Shown: positions 19,331 through 29,948, counted from the stretch's first letter. The stretch is 64,000 bases of DNA from Pseudolysinimonas kribbensis (GCF_030161895.1 NZ_BSVB01000001.1:496001-560000), one strand, 5' to 3'. Notes: generated by a model not told the origin, from the sequence alone. Translations and numbers: made by a program.

Positions 19331-20432
19331 TCGACCTCGCGCTTGCGCCACCGGATGCCGGCGGAGATGAACCCGTCGAGCTCGCCGTCGAAGACGACCG
19401 CCGGGTTGCCGACCTCGTAGCCGGTGCGGAGGTCCTTGACGAGCTGCTGCCCGTACAGGAAGTAGGACCGCATCTGGTCGCCCCAGCTCGCGGTGATCGT
19501 GCCCGCGAGCTCCTTCTTCTTGGCCGCCTCCTCCTCGCGCTGCAGCAGCATGAGGCGGGTCTGGAGCACGCGCATCGCGACCGCGCGGTTCTGGATCTGC
19601 GACTTCTCGTTCTGCATCGACACGACGATCCCGGTCGGGATGTGCGTGATGCGCACCGCCGAGTCGGTCGTGTTCACGCTCTGCCCCCAGGGCCGGACGA
19701 GCGGAAGACGTCGACGCGGATATCGCCCTCCGGCACCTCGACCTCCTGCGCCTCCTCCATCACCGGGATCACCTCGACCGCGGCGAAGCTCGTCTGGCGC
19801 TTGTCGGCGGAGCCGAAGGGACTGATGCGCGCGAGGCGGTGCGTCCCGGCCTCGACGCTCAGGGTGCCGAAGGCGTAGGGCGCGTCGATCTCGAACGTCG
19901 CCGACTTGATGCCCGCGCCCTCGGCGTACGAGGTGTCGAGCACCTTGACCGGGTACTTGTGCTTCTCCGCCCAGCGCAGGTACATGCGCATGAGCATCTC
20001 GGCGAAGTCGGTGGCGTCGTCGCCGCCGGCGCCGGAGCGGATCGTGACGACGGCGCCGCGCTCGTCGTACTCGCCGTCGAGAAGGGTCTGGATCTCGAGG
20101 TCGCCGATCGTCTGCTCCAGGGACGCGAGCTCCTGCTTGGCCTCGGTCGCGCTGTCCTCGTCCTCGGCCTCGTTCGCGAGCTGCACGAGCACCTCGAGGT
20201 CGTCGAGCCGACGCTCGACCGACATGATGCGGGCGAGCTCGGACTGCCGATGGCTCAGCGCGCTCGTGACCTTCTGCGCGTTCTCCGGGTCGTCCCAGAG
20301 ATCCGGGGCGCCGGCCTGCTCGTTGAGCTCCGCGATCTGCCGTTCGAGCCTGTCGACGCCGACGACCGCGCGGATGTCGGAGAAGGTCTGGCGCAGGGCG
20401 CCGATCCGGTCGCTGAGGTCGAGCTCGATCAT
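19327..20432 (-). CDS. prfB: Peptide chain release factor 2, frameshift at the GGQ motif
   Basis: RF2 reads UGA and UAA and releases finished proteins. The protein (about 368 residues) has a helical domain 1, then [30 protein letters not shown] and SSGPGG followed, in the next frame, by [18 protein letters not shown]. The break at 19685 falls in the G-run of the universally conserved GGQ codons; one G restores it. Since GGQ is essential, this is strong evidence for a sequence error. The programmed UGA frameshift found in many prfB genes near codon 25 is absent here. Confidence 0.95.
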
Positions 20433-20511
20433 GGCGGGGTCAACCCTACCGGCGCCCCGGTCACAGGCCCTGGCCGGAGGACCCCGGGTCGCGCGTAGGG
20501 TGACGAGAGCG

Positions 20512-21813
20512 ATGAGCAGCTCCCCCGAGTCCCGGTTCCGGTGGAGCGCGGTGATCCTGGTCGCGGTTCTGCCGAGCACGCTGTTCTCGACCGGTGAGGG
20601 CGCGATCCTGCCGATCATCCCGGTCGTCTCCCACAGCCTCGGCGCCTCGCTCGCGATCGCCGGCCTCATCTCGACGATGCTGCTCGTCGGCCAGCTCGTC
20701 GGCGATATCCCGAGCGGGCAGGTGATCGCGCACATCGGCGAACGCAACGCGATGATCGGCGCGTCGGTGCTGGCGGTGCTGGGCCTGATCACCTGCTACT
20801 TCGCCCCCAACCCCTGGGTGCTCGGCGCGGGGATCTTCGTCATCGGACTCGCCACCGCGGTGTTCCTGCTCGCGCGCCACGCCTTCATGACGACGTTCGT
20901 GCCGCCGAAGTACCGGGCACGGGCGCTCTCGACGATCGGCGGCAGCCAGCGGCTCGGCTACCTGGTCGGTCCGTTCCTCACGGCCGGGCTGCTGCAGCTG
21001 ACCCACGACCCGGCCGCGTCGTTCTGGATCCAGGTGGTCGGCTGCCTGGCGGCGGCGGTGTGCCTGATCGTCCTGCGCGATCCCGAGGCCCAGATGCGCG
21101 CGGGCGGGCGGGAGACCCGCGGCGAGCGCGAGGTGGAGCGCGAGGCCCGAGGGCTGTTCCGGATGCTGCGCAGCCGCCGCCGCACGCTGCTCACCCTCGG
21201 CGTCGCCGTGTCGACCATCACGGGCCTGCGCACCGGCCGGCAGGTGGTGATCCCGCTCTGGGCGGTCAGCATCGGACTCGACGAGACGACGACCGCCGTC
21301 GTCATCGGCACCGCCAACGTCGTCGACTTCCTCCTGTTCTACCTCGGCGGATCGATCATGGATCGGTTCGGCCGCCTCTGGGTCGCCCTGCCGGTCTCGT
21401 TCGGGCTCGGCGCGGGTTTCGTGCTGCTGTCGCTCACGCACGACCTGCCGGGGAGCGAGCTGTGGTACATCGGCGTCGCGCTGCTGCTGTCCGTCGCGAA
21501 CGGACTCGGGGCGGGGATCATGATGACGCTCGGCGCGGACCTCGCCGACCCGAGGGATCCGGCCCCGTTCCTCGGCGCATGGCGGTTCACCAGCGACACC
21601 GGCGGCGCGGCGACGCCGCTGGCCATCTCGGCGGTGACGGCGGTCTTCGGGCTCCCGATCGCGGTCGCGCTGCTCGGGGTGGTCGGGCTCGTCGGGGGCG
21701 TGATGATGCGGGTGTTTCTGCCCCGCGTGCATCCGCAGGCCTCGACGCGGGGGACCCCGCGCGGGCCCGCACCGGGGCCGCCGCGGGGATCGGCGCCGGC
21801 CGAGGAGGCGTGA
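20512..21813 (+). CDS. MFS transporter (probable drug or metabolite exporter)
   Basis: A 433-residue major facilitator with 12 predicted helices. The loop 2-3 motif is degenerate (GDIPSGQVIAHIGERNAM), and the central cytoplasmic loop at about residues 195-225 is rich in Arg/Glu (REVEREARG). Substrate unknown. ATG 20512 is chosen because the first helix begins at residue 9. It lies alone between prfB (divergent) and glcD. Confidence 0.82.
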   Translation: MSSSPESRFRWSAVILVAVLPSTLFSTGEGAILPIIPVVSHSLGASLAIAGLISTMLLVGQLVGDIPSGQVIAHIGERNAMIGASVLAVLGLITCYFAPNPWVLGAGIFVIGLATAVFLLARHAFMTTFVPPKYRARALSTIGGSQRLGYLVGPFLTAGLLQLTHDPAASFWIQVVGCLAAAVCLIVLRDPEAQMRAGGRETRGEREVEREARGLFRMLRSRRRTLLTLGVAVSTITGLRTGRQVVIPLWAVSIGLDETTTAVVIGTANVVDFLLFYLGGSIMDRFGRLWVALPVSFGLGAGFVLLSLTHDLPGSELWYIGVALLLSVANGLGAGIMMTLGADLADPRDPAPFLGAWRFTSDTGGAATPLAISAVTAVFGLPIAVALLGVVGLVGGVMMRVFLPRVHPQASTRGTPRGPAPGPPRGSAPAEEA

Positions 21814-21871
21814 GCCTGCCGCGTCGCGTTGTGCGCGGGGCCCGTGCACGGGATACTCTCGATTAGATTGT

Positions 21872-21897
21872 GGAAAGTAAATTCCGCATAGTGGAAT
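21872..21897. promoter_or_regulatory. IclR-like palindromic operator before glcDBG
   Basis: Two overlapping inverted repeats: GGAA-N6-TTCC (21872-21885) and ATTCC-GCATAGT-GGAAT (21881-21897). They lie just upstream of the GAGGGAA ribosome site of glcD. The TTCC...GGAA form resembles sites of IclR-family regulators that control glyoxylate and allantoin genes; this assignment is inferred. Confidence 0.55.
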
Positions 21898-21909
21898 CGA
21901 GGGAACGCG

Positions 21910-23291
21910 ATGGCGGTCGGGTCGGCAGATCTCCCGAAGCTGCGCGAAGCGCTTCCGCTCGATGCCGTGCTCACCGAGGCCCCGCAGCTCGAGCCGTACC
22001 GCCGCGACCGCGCGCTCGATCCGGACGCCGGCACGCCGCTGGCCGTCGTGCTCCCGCGCACCACCGCCGAGGTGCAGGCCGCCGTGCGCTGGGCCGCCGA
22101 GCATCGCGTGCCGATCGTGCCGCGCGGCGCCGGCACCGGCCTGTCCGGCGGCTCGACCGCGCTCGACGGATGCCTCGTGATCGGCACCGAGCGCATGCGC
22201 GCGATCGAGATCGACGAGCGCACCCGCACCGTGGTCGTGCAGCCGGGTCTGCTCAACGCGGAGCTGAAGGCCGCCGTCGCCGAGCGCGGGCTCTGGTACC
22301 CGCCGGATCCGGCATCCTTCGAGATCTGCTCCATCGGCGGCAACATCGCGACGAACGCCGGAGGCCTGTGCTGCGTCAAGTACGGCGTCACCGCCGACTA
22401 CGTGCTCGGACTCGAGGTCGTGCTCGCCGACGGGCGCGCGGTGCGACTCGGCCGCGGCCTCGTCAAGGACGTCGCCGGCCTGTCGCTGCTGCAGCTGTTC
22501 GTGGGCAGCGAGGGCACGCTCGGCATCGTGACCGAGGTCACGCTGCGCCTGCTGCCGACGCCGCCGACGCATCGCACCGTCGCCGCGTGGTTCCGCAGCA
22601 CCGAGGATGCGGCGGAGGCGATCGCCGAGATCGCCGCCGCCGTGCGCCCGAGCATGCTCGAGTACATGGACCGCGCGGCGGTGAACGCCGTCGAGGACCA
22701 GCTCGCGCTCGGCCTGAACCGCGAGGCGGCGGGCTTCGTGCTCGCCGGCACCGACGACGCCGGTCCGGATGCCCGCGAGCTGACCACGATCCTCGCCATC
22801 CTGCGCGCGCACGACCCGATCTCGGTCGAGGAGACCACCCCGGAGCGCGGCGAGCGGCTCGCGAGCGCGCGCCGTGCGGCGATCCCGGCGGTGGAGGCGA
22901 AGGGCCGGCTGCTGCTCGAGGACGTCGGCGTCGCCATCCCGCGACTGCCCGAACTCATCCACGGCGTCGAGGCGATCGCCCGCGCCAACGACGTGACGAT
23001 CGCGTTCATCGCGCACGCGGGCGACGGCAACACCCACCCGCTCGTGGTGTTCGACCCCGACGACCCCGCGGAGGGGCGCGGGCGAACCGCGCCTACGGCG
23101 AGATCATGACGCTCGCGATCTCGCTCGGCGGCACGATCACGGGCGAGCACGGCGTCGGCAAGCTCAAGCGCCCCTGGCTCGTCGACCAGATCGGACCCGA
23201 CGCACTCGACCTGGGGCAACGCATCAAACGGGCGCTCGACCCCGACGGCATCCTGAACCCCGGCAGCATCTACGAGGAGCACCACGCATGA
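21910..23291 (+). CDS. glcD: FAD-linked glycolate oxidase subunit GlcD, one frameshift
   Basis: A 460-residue FAD enzyme that oxidises glycolate (or D-lactate) to the 2-oxoacid. The PCMH-type FAD domain is seen: [38 protein letters not shown], and a C-terminal cap with [12 protein letters not shown] and [14 protein letters not shown]. The frame breaks near 23075 (GAGGGGCG); one G restores [13 protein letters not shown]. The stop overlaps ATG of glcB, and glcB and glcG follow, which favours glycolate over lactate. No glcE or glcF is next to it. Confidence 0.85.
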
Positions 23292-25465
23292 CCGACACCG
23301 CCACCGGCACCGACCGCGTCAGCGTGGGAGGCCTGCGCATCGCGCGCGAGCTGCACGACTTCGTGCGGGAGGAGGCGCTGGCCGGCGCGAGCCTCGACGA
23401 GGCGACCTTCTGGGCGGGAGTGGAGTCGATCGTCACCGAGCTCATGCCGCGCAATCGCGCCCTGCTCGCCGAGCGCGACCGGCTGCAGGCCGACCTCGAC
23501 GGCTGGTACCGCGCGCACACCGGAACGCCCTGGGATGCCGAGGCCTACCGTGCGCACCTGACGGAGATCGGCTACCTCGTGCCCGAGCCCGCCGAGGTCA
23601 CCGTCACGACCGACGGCGTCGACCCGGAGATCGCCGAGCTCGCCGGGCCGCAGCTCGTGGTGCCCGTGACCAACGCGCGCTACGCGCTCAACGCCGCGAA
23701 CGCGCGCTGGGGTTCGCTGTACGACGCGCTGTACGGCACCGACGCGCTGCCGGGTCGTGCCGCGCTCGGCGGCTACGACCGCGAACGCGGGGCGCAGGTG
23801 ATCGTCGAGGTGCGGCGCCTGCTCGACGAGCTCTTCCCGCTCGTGAGCGGGTCGCACGGGGACGCGACCGGGTACACGGTGGTCGACGGAAGGCTCGTGG
23901 TCGCGCTTCCGGCCGGGCCGGGCGCGCTCGCCGCGGCCGATGGGTTCGCCGGGTGGCGGGGAGACCCGGCGCGGCCGGATGCCGTGCTGCTGCGGCGTCA
24001 CGGCATCCACTGGGAGCTGCAGTTCGACCCGGCCTCGCCGATCGGCGCGGAGGACGCCGCCGGGTTGAGCGACGTGCTCGCCGAGGCGGCGCTCACCACG
24101 ATCATCGACTTCGAGGACTCGGTCGCCGTCGTCGACGCCGCCGACAAGGTGCTCGCGTACCGCAACTGGCTGGGGCTGAATCGCGGCGACCTCGAGGACA
24201 CGTTCGACAAGGGCGGCCGCACGATCACCCGGCGTCTCGCCGAGGATCGCGCCTACACCGCGCCGGACGGCTCGCCGTTCACCCTGCCCGGGCGCTCCCT
24301 CCTCTTCGTGCGCGACAGCGGGCATCTCATGACGAGCGACGCGGTCCGGTGGGGACCGGATGACGCCGAGATCGGCGAGGGCATCCTCGACGCGATCCTG
24401 ACGGCGCTCTGCGCGCTGCCCGGCATCGACGCCGCGAACCCGAAGCGCAACGGCACCGCGGGTTCCGTCTACATCGTCAAGCCGAAACAGCACGGCCCCG
24501 CCGAGGTCGCCTTCACGGTCGATCTCTTCGCCCGCGTCGAGCGGCTGCTCGGACTGCCCGCCCGCACGCTCAAGCTCGGCCTGATGGACGAGGAGCGGCG
24601 CACCTCGGTCAACCTGAAGGCCTGCATCGCCGAGGCGACCGACCGGCTGGTCTTCATCAACACGGGGTTCCTCGACCGCTCGGGCGATGAGATCCACACC
24701 TCGATGGAGGCCGGGGCGATCGTGCGCAAGGCCGAGCTCAAGGCCCAGCCGTGGATTCTCGCCTACGAGGATCAGAACGTCGACATCGGCCTCGAGACGG
24801 GGTTGCCGGGTCATGCGCAGATCGGCAAGGGGATGTGGGCGATGCCCGATCTGATGGCCGACATGCTCGAGCAGAAGATCGGCCACCCGCGCGCCGGCGC
24901 GTCCACGGCCTGGGTGCCCTCGCCCACCGCCGCGACGCTGCACGCGCTGCATTATCTGCGCGTCGATGTGCGCGCCCGCCAGCAGGAGCTCGCCGGCCAC
25001 CGGCGCGGCACCCTCGATCAGCTGCTGACGATCCCGCTCGGCGACCCGTCGTCGTGGGACGCGGCGGCGCGGCAGGAGGAGGTCGACAACAACGTGCAGT
25101 CGCTCCTCGGCTACGTCGTGCGCTGGATCGATCAGGGGATCGGCTGCTCGAAGGTGCCGGACATCCACGACGTCGCCCTCATGGAGGACCGTGCGACGCT
25201 GCGCATCTCGAGCCAGCTGCTCGCGAACTGGCTGCGACACGACATCGTCTCGGAACAGCAGGTGCGGGAGTCGCTCGCGCGCATGGCCGCGGTCGTCGAC
25301 GAGCAGAACGCCGGCGATCCGGACTACCGCCCGATGGCGCCGGCGTTCGACGGGATCGCGTTCCAGGCCGCCTGCGACCTCATCTTCGAGGGCGCCCGGC
25401 AGCCCAACGGCTACACCGAGCCGATCCTGCACCGCCGACGCCGCGAGGCGAAGGCACGCGGCTGA
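23288..25465 (+). CDS. glcB: Malate synthase G
   Basis: A 725-residue monomeric malate synthase that condenses glyoxylate with acetyl-CoA. Length matches the G isoform. Active-site stretches are present: [35 protein letters not shown], and the C-terminal [19 protein letters not shown] with NWLRHDIV. Together with GlcD it takes glycolate to malate. It is intact and overlaps glcD by 4 bases. Confidence 0.97.
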   Translation: MTDTATGTDRVSVGGLRIARELHDFVREEALAGASLDEATFWAGVESIVTELMPRNRALLAERDRLQADLDGWYRAHTGTPWDAEAYRAHLTEIGYLVPEPAEVTVTTDGVDPEIAELAGPQLVVPVTNARYALNAANARWGSLYDALYGTDALPGRAALGGYDRERGAQVIVEVRRLLDELFPLVSGSHGDATGYTVVDGRLVVALPAGPGALAAADGFAGWRGDPARPDAVLLRRHGIHWELQFDPASPIGAEDAAGLSDVLAEAALTTIIDFEDSVAVVDAADKVLAYRNWLGLNRGDLEDTFDKGGRTITRRLAEDRAYTAPDGSPFTLPGRSLLFVRDSGHLMTSDAVRWGPDDAEIGEGILDAILTALCALPGIDAANPKRNGTAGSVYIVKPKQHGPAEVAFTVDLFARVERLLGLPARTLKLGLMDEERRTSVNLKACIAEATDRLVFINTGFLDRSGDEIHTSMEAGAIVRKAELKAQPWILAYEDQNVDIGLETGLPGHAQIGKGMWAMPDLMADMLEQKIGHPRAGASTAWVPSPTAATLHALHYLRVDVRARQQELAGHRRGTLDQLLTIPLGDPSSWDAAARQEEVDNNVQSLLGYVVRWIDQGIGCSKVPDIHDVALMEDRATLRISSQLLANWLRHDIVSEQQVRESLARMAAVVDEQNAGDPDYRPMAPAFDGIAFQAACDLIFEGARQPNGYTEPILHRRRREAKARG

Positions 25466-25494
25466 TCCCGATCGCACCGGGACGAGAGGAAGAC

Positions 25495-25916
25495 ATGCAG
25501 CAGTACATCCAGACCAGCGCCGTGAGCCACGAGCTCGCGCTGCACATCGTCGCGCTCGCGATCGAGGAGGGCGCCCGGGCCGGGCTGCCGGTCGCGGTCG
25601 CCGTCGCCGACCCGGCGATGGCGCTCGTCGCCTACGCGCGCGCCGACGGCACGACGCCGCACAGCGCGGAGACCGGCCGCCGCAAGGCGCAGACCTCGGC
25701 GTCGACGCGACGTGCGAGCGGCTGGATGCCGGACCCGCTCGCCGCGATCCTCCCGGCCGGATCGGGCAACCTGCTCACGAACATCAAGGGCGGACTGCCA
25801 CTGCGCTTCGACGGCCGGTTCGTCGGGGGTTCGGGGTGGCCGGCGGCACTCCCGATCAGGATGCCGAGATCGCTCGCGCCGTGCTCGCCGCGATCGGTGC
25901 CGACCCCGTCGACTGA
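25495..25916 (+). CDS. glcG: GlcG/HbpS-family (DUF336) protein, one frameshift
   Basis: About 140 residues. The family fold is seen in LALHIVALAIEEGARAGLPV, VAVADPAMALVAYARADG and GGLPLRFDGRFVGG; after one added G in the run at 25828 it continues FGVAGGTPDQDAEIARAVL. Relatives bind haem (HbpS) or occur in glycolate operons (GlcG), where the role is unclear. Its place after glcB fits GlcG. ATG 25495 has GAGAGGAAG upstream. Confidence 0.8.
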
Positions 25917-25942
25917 CGTACTCAGCGGCGGGCGCTCGCGGC

Positions 25943-26398
25943 TCACCGCAGCACCGCGCGTGCCGTCGCGGTCGTCCGGATCCGGATGCCGTCCGGCACG
26001 AACGGGATCGGCACCGGCGGCTGCCACGTCGCCGACAGGGTGACCACAGCGCTCCTCCCGTCGGGCGTCGTCGCCCGCTCGAGGCGCAGGTCGCGGAACT
26101 CGTCGGACGGCTCGGCCGCGAGATAGGCGGCGACCGACGCCCGCACCTGGTCCGGGGTCAGGTCGGGGCGGAATCCGCCGGCGATCCGGTGCACCTCGTC
26201 GAGCCGGAACGACTCGGCGCCGACGAGAGCCGCGCCGTCGGCGAGGGTGTAGAGCCGCTTGCGGTCGAGGTAGAGGCCGGTCGCCGCCGCCACGACCAGC
26301 ACGAAGACGAGGGCGACCAGCCCGAAGACGAGGATCAACGGCAGGGTCGACCCGTCGTCGTGATGGGCGCGGCGCGTGGCGAGTGCGTGCCGCCTCAT
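25943..26398 (-). CDS. TadG-like pilus assembly protein
   Basis: A 151-residue protein with a short basic N-terminus, one membrane helix (TLPLILVFGLVALVFVLVVAAATGLYLDRK, about residues 18-40) and an extracytoplasmic domain. The helix followed by LADGAALVGAESF is typical of TadG/Rv3660-type proteins of Flp pili. It is the last gene of the tad operon, and its ATG overlaps the tadE stop. Confidence 0.75.
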   Translation of the reverse strand: MRRHALATRRAHHDDGSTLPLILVFGLVALVFVLVVAAATGLYLDRKRLYTLADGAALVGAESFRLDEVHRIAGGFRPDLTPDQVRASVAAYLAAEPSDEFRDLRLERATTPDGRSAVVTLSATWQPPVPIPFVPDGIRIRTTATARAVLR

Positions 26399-26858
26399 CC
26401 GGCGCCCCAGAATCGCGACACCTGCTCGGTCGCAGTCGCCGCGACCGGGATCTGCAGTGGCAGCACCGTCCCGAGCGCGGGCGGAATGAGCGGCAGCGCG
26501 ACGGACGCGTCGATCCGTACGGTGACGAAGCCGCGACGCGTGAGGCAGCGGCCGGGATGCGGCGTGCAGGTGATCCGGACGCGGGCGTCGTCGGCATCCA
26601 GCCCGTAGTCGCCGAGCGTGACGGCGATCGCCGTACCGGCCGCCGCCTCGGCGGAAGCCTCGTCCGGCGACTGGACGAAGACGCGCGAGGCCTGGCGCGC
26701 CGCCCCTCCACCCCGAGCGCCGCGCCCTGCACCGCGGCGAGCGCGATCACGAGATACACCAGCGGCACGAGCAGCAGCAGCCCGACCGTGAGGAATTCGA
26801 TCGACGCCGACCCGGCGTCGCCGTGCGGGCGCTCAGCCCAGCGTCTCGCGCGCCGCAT
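26395..26858 (-). CDS. TadE-like minor pseudopilin, one frameshift
   Basis: Starts MRRARRWAERPHGDAGSASI; the short leader, Gly and SIEFLTVGLLLLVPLVYLVI form a TadE-like N-terminal helix (about residues 17-38). The frame breaks near 26704 (GAGGGGCG); one G restores AARQASRVFVQS and a C-terminal domain with a Cys pair (ITCTPHPGRC) ending RFWGAG. TadE proteins are processed like prepilins and help build Flp pili. It overlaps its neighbours on both sides. Confidence 0.78.
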
Positions 26859-27216
26859 GCCCCGCGACCTCCAGCCCCTCGCCGATGCCGAGCAGGCCGA
26901 GCACCGGCAGCGTCGTGCGCACGGTGACCGTGACCGCCGGATGCCCGCGCCACTCCCCGGTCGTCACGCGCACGTCGCGCGCGTACTCGCCTCCGATCGC
27001 CATGGAGATGAGCTCGCGGGTGCGCACGGCCCCGTCCGCCGGCCGGTTGTCGGCGAGCGCCCCGAACCTCGCGCCCTCCGCGGCCGCGTCGAGCGCCGTG
27101 TTGCGCACCAGCAACGCGACGCCGAGCTGCAGCACCCCGAGGGTGAGCACGGTGAGCAGAGCCGCGACCATCACGAATTCCGCGGGCGCCGATCCCGCAT
27201 CCCGCGCGGTCCGCAT
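26833..27216 (-). CDS. TadE-like minor pseudopilin
   Basis: A 127-residue intact TadE-like protein: leader MRTARDAGSAPAEF, helix VMVAALLTVLTLGVLQLGVALLV (about residues 15-37), then RNTALDAAAEGARFGALADN, the usual TadE sequence after the helix. It overlaps the second tadE by 26 bases and touches the disrupted flp-like gene at its start (TGATG). Confidence 0.82.
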   Translation of the reverse strand: MRTARDAGSAPAEFVMVAALLTVLTLGVLQLGVALLVRNTALDAAAEGARFGALADNRPADGAVRTRELISMAIGGEYARDVRVTTGEWRGHPAVTVTVRTTLPVLGLLGIGEGLEVAGHAARETLG

Positions 27217-27302
27217 CAGAATCCGGTGACACGCGCGAGCGCCGCCTGGAACACCTGCCCCAGCGCGGGCCCGGCGATCCCCCAGATCAGGATCACGAGG
27301 CC
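27216..27302 (-). pseudogene. C-terminal fragment of the flp-like gene split by element 1
   Basis: Reads GLVILIWGIAGPALGQVFQA then ALARVTGF and a stop that abuts tadE. Joined to the fragment at 41390-41472 it gives one 55-residue single-helix protein without frame change. This proves that element 1 entered this gene. Confidence 0.85.
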
Positions 27303-27308
27303 GGTATG
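27296..27308. other. attL of element 1
   Basis: Host sequence CACGAGG meets element sequence GGTATGACG at CC (27301-27302). The same CC lies at 41390-41391. The ends are set by rejoining the flp-like gene in frame; a 2-base core is compatible with large serine integrases, which exchange at a central dinucleotide. Confidence 0.75.
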
Positions 27309-27311
27309 ACG

Positions 27312-27317
27312 TAAAAT
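27312..27317 (+). promoter_or_regulatory. -10 box of a leaderless integrase promoter
   Basis: TAAAAT ends six bases before the integrase ATG at 27324, so transcription would start at or next to the start codon. ATGAC (27306-27310) and GTCAT (27321-27325) flank it as an inverted repeat. The upstream -35 region is host DNA in this attL form. Confidence 0.45.
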
Positions 27318-27323
27318 AGGGTC

Positions 27324-28714
27324 ATGCCGATGACAGCCGCGATCTACGCCAGGCAATCGCTCGACAAGACGGGTGAAGGGCAAGCTGTCGAGCGCCAACT
27401 CAGCGAATGCCGACGCCTCGCCACCTCGCGAAAGATCCGCGTCGTGCACGAGTTCATCGACAACGACGTCTCCGCTTCCAAGGGGATTCGACCGGAGTAC
27501 ACGCGGATGCTGTCGCTGATCAGTGCCGGCGAGATCGACACGATCATCACGTGGCACACGGACCGCCTCTATCGCAGGGTTCGCGACCTGGTCGACCTGG
27601 TCGAGGTCGCCGAGAAGCACGCGCTACAGATCCTCACGGTGAAGGCTGGAGAGATCGACCTCACCACTCCCGCCGGACGAATGGCAGCAGGGATGCTGGG
27701 CCACGTTGCCCGTTACGAGGTGGAGCAGAAGGGCGCTCGTCAAGCCGCTTCAAACGTTCAGCGTGCACGTAACGGCGTTTGGCAATTCAGCAACCGGCCC
27801 TACGGCTATGAGCGCACCATGGACGGTGTGCAGGTCGTCGCCGAGGAGGCAGGGATCATTCGCGAGGCTTACGACCGGTTCCTGGCCGGAGAATCGCTAT
27901 ACGGCATCGTCGACAACTTCAACGAGCGCAACATCGCAACCACGACCGATCGACCATGGAGCATCAGCACCCTAAGTGCCCGGCTTTCGAACCCGGCCTA
28001 TGCGGGGCTGAGGTTCTATCGCGGCGAGGAAGTCGCTGTCGGCGATTGGGAACCGATCGTCCCACGCGAGACGTGGGAAGCGTTCAAGGCCAGCAAGCGC
28101 CAACGCCGCAAGCCTGATAGCTGGTCGAACCGCACCAAGTACCTCCTCTCGGGCCTCGCTCTCTGTGGCGTTTGCGGGGGTCGATTGATGGCACGGCCCG
28201 ACTACGTTCGCGGTCCCAGTCGCGCCCGGAGGGTCGTCTACGCATGCTCAAGCAAATGGTGCGTGCAGCGAGATCAGACTCGGGTGGATGAGCTCGTCGA
28301 GGAAGTCCTCGTCGCGCGGCTGAGCCAGCCCGACGCATCCCGTCTGCTGAAGCCCAAGGTCGAGGTGGCCCCCTGCATGAACGCGCCGATGACCTCAGGC
28401 GCCGGCGGGACGATCTGGCGGCGGCACTCTCGGAGGGTCTTCTGTCCCTTGCAGCGGTGAGAACGGAGTCTCGGAAACTGACGGACCAGCTCAATGCGGT
28501 GGAGAAGAGCATCGCCGAGGCGGACGACTCGAGCGGTCTGGATGAACTCCTCGCAGCCAGTGACGTTCGGGCCGTGTGGGGCGGCCTTTCGTTGTCGAAG
28601 CGTCGAGCCACGATCGACACGTTGATGACCGTGGCAGTGGCTAGACAGAAGAACACCCGGGTCTTCGATCCGGCAGATGTTCAGATCGAATGGAGACGCG
28701 AGCGTGAGTCGTGA
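27324..28714 (+). CDS. Large serine recombinase/integrase of element 1, one frameshift
   Basis: About 463 residues. Catalytic domain starts AAIYARQS (Ser12 nucleophile) with WHTDRLYRR and AGEIDLTTPAGR. A recombinase domain (about residues 150-250) and a zinc ribbon (CGVCGGRLM ... CSSKWC) follow, then a coiled coil. The frame breaks near 28370 in a C-run (GCCCCCTGC); one C gives APLHERADDL and the C-terminal half to 28714. It is only about 20 bases from attL, as usual for these phages, and is a distant relative of the integrase at 44641. Confidence 0.93.
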
Positions 28715-28774
28715 TTGAAGAACTGAGCCGCGTTCCGTTCGCCCGTTGAGGGACATCTGAGAGGAGTCGAACCG

Positions 28775-29413
28775 ATGATTGCGGTGGAAGAGAAGCGTGA
28801 AGTGCGCGCGGGAGAGCCCGGGGCGCCATTCGCTCTATGGGAAATCTGGAGCCGATCCGACGATCAACGACCGGTTGAAGAATCATTCCCCGAAGATGGC
28901 GCCGCCGACGAGGCTCTGGCGGAACGAACGGTCGGCGGTATCTACCTCGAACCAGCGACGTTGCGGATTGTCGTACGACCCCGACGAGAGCTGCCAAAGG
29001 CCGACCTTAGAAAGATGATCGACTGGGCTCGCCTTCACCGCGACGGGACCGACCTTGACCTCGGCATGAGCACGGCTGAGGTGATGACCAGCGACGATCC
29101 GATCGAGGTCGCCGTACTCACCTCGAAGCGCCGAGTCGTGCGTTGCAGAGTCGAGGGATGCGACACATTCCTTGGCTGGCACAACGAAGACCGTCGCAAT
29201 CTCGACAAGTGCGAGGCACATGTCGCATGCGACCGAAGCACGCCAGCTTTCCGATGCAGATTGATTAGACGCGACGGCCAGTGGGTGCCCGACTACGGCC
29301 TCCGAGCAGGCATGCGCGACAACCCGATAGAGAACGTCGAGGAGCTCGCTTTCGCTCTGCTCGACATTGCAAGTCGTGCACGCGAACTGAACAACGAAGA
29401 GCTGGTGCTCTAG
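28775..29413 (+). CDS. Unknown protein with a Cys/His cluster
   Basis: 212 residues, GAGAGGAG ribosome site before ATG 28775. The middle has CRVEGCDTFLGWHNEDRRN followed by CEAHVAC, which could hold zinc; the C-terminus is helical. I recognise no family. It lies between the integrase and another Cys-containing unknown in the position where lysogeny-control genes are often found, but there is no helix-turn-helix to support a repressor role. Confidence 0.6.
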   Translation: MIAVEEKREVRAGEPGAPFALWEIWSRSDDQRPVEESFPEDGAADEALAERTVGGIYLEPATLRIVVRPRRELPKADLRKMIDWARLHRDGTDLDLGMSTAEVMTSDDPIEVAVLTSKRRVVRCRVEGCDTFLGWHNEDRRNLDKCEAHVACDRSTPAFRCRLIRRDGQWVPDYGLRAGMRDNPIENVEELAFALLDIASRARELNNEELVL

Positions 29414-29417
29414 CCTC

Positions 29418-29870
29418 GTGAGTCGCAAGAAGAACTGGAAGAACGTCTCGCCGTCGCCAGCTACGGCACGGAGCGACGACTACGTCTCCGTCTATTGCAA
29501 GGGCGGCCATGCCGACCCTCACAAGAAGTGGCGCATCGCCACGTTCTTGCCGGAGATCCGCAACGAGGAACTGCACTGGTTCATCTCAACTAGCGCCTAC
29601 CACGACCCCGCCGAGGAGACCACGGTGCCGATCTCCGGCGTGACGACCCAATACCTCAAGGGTGCTGAATGGGTATCTCACTCCGATGCAGAGGGCGACC
29701 CAATGACGTTCTATTCAGAGGACTTTCGCATTCGCTGGGTGCTTGCATGCCCGGAGTGCGGTCGCCGCTCAATCGTCGCGCAGACGGACAAATACACCAA
29801 CCGGTTTGCGGCTCTGGTCGGGCTCGGCATTCGCGAAGTCGAACTGACACATTTCGTCGGCGGCGGCTAG
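29418..29870 (+). CDS. Unknown protein with CPECG zinc motif
   Basis: 150 residues starting at GTG 29418, four bases after the previous stop. It has an early YCKGGHADPH and a late CPECGRRSIVAQTDKY, which together could form a split zinc site. No known domain. Probably co-transcribed with 28775-29413. Confidence 0.55.
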   Translation: MSRKKNWKNVSPSPATARSDDYVSVYCKGGHADPHKKWRIATFLPEIRNEELHWFISTSAYHDPAEETTVPISGVTTQYLKGAEWVSHSDAEGDPMTFYSEDFRIRWVLACPECGRRSIVAQTDKYTNRFAALVGLGIREVELTHFVGGG

Positions 29871-29948
29871 CGATCTATCGAACATAGGTGCTAAAGTCGG
29901 AAGCACTCGGCGTTGGACCATCAAGGTTGGCTCCCCGGTGCTCATCAC

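Noticed and set aside
19327..20432. Programmed +1 frameshift in prfB
   Set aside because: The break is at the GGQ motif near residue 250, not at the regulatory UGA near codon 25, and it needs one extra G in a G-run; a sequence error explains it.
20461..23037. An 858-codon minus-strand frame opposite the MFS and glcD genes
   Set aside because: Low-complexity Arg/Asp/His composition and no motif; it is the antisense of two well-supported genes.
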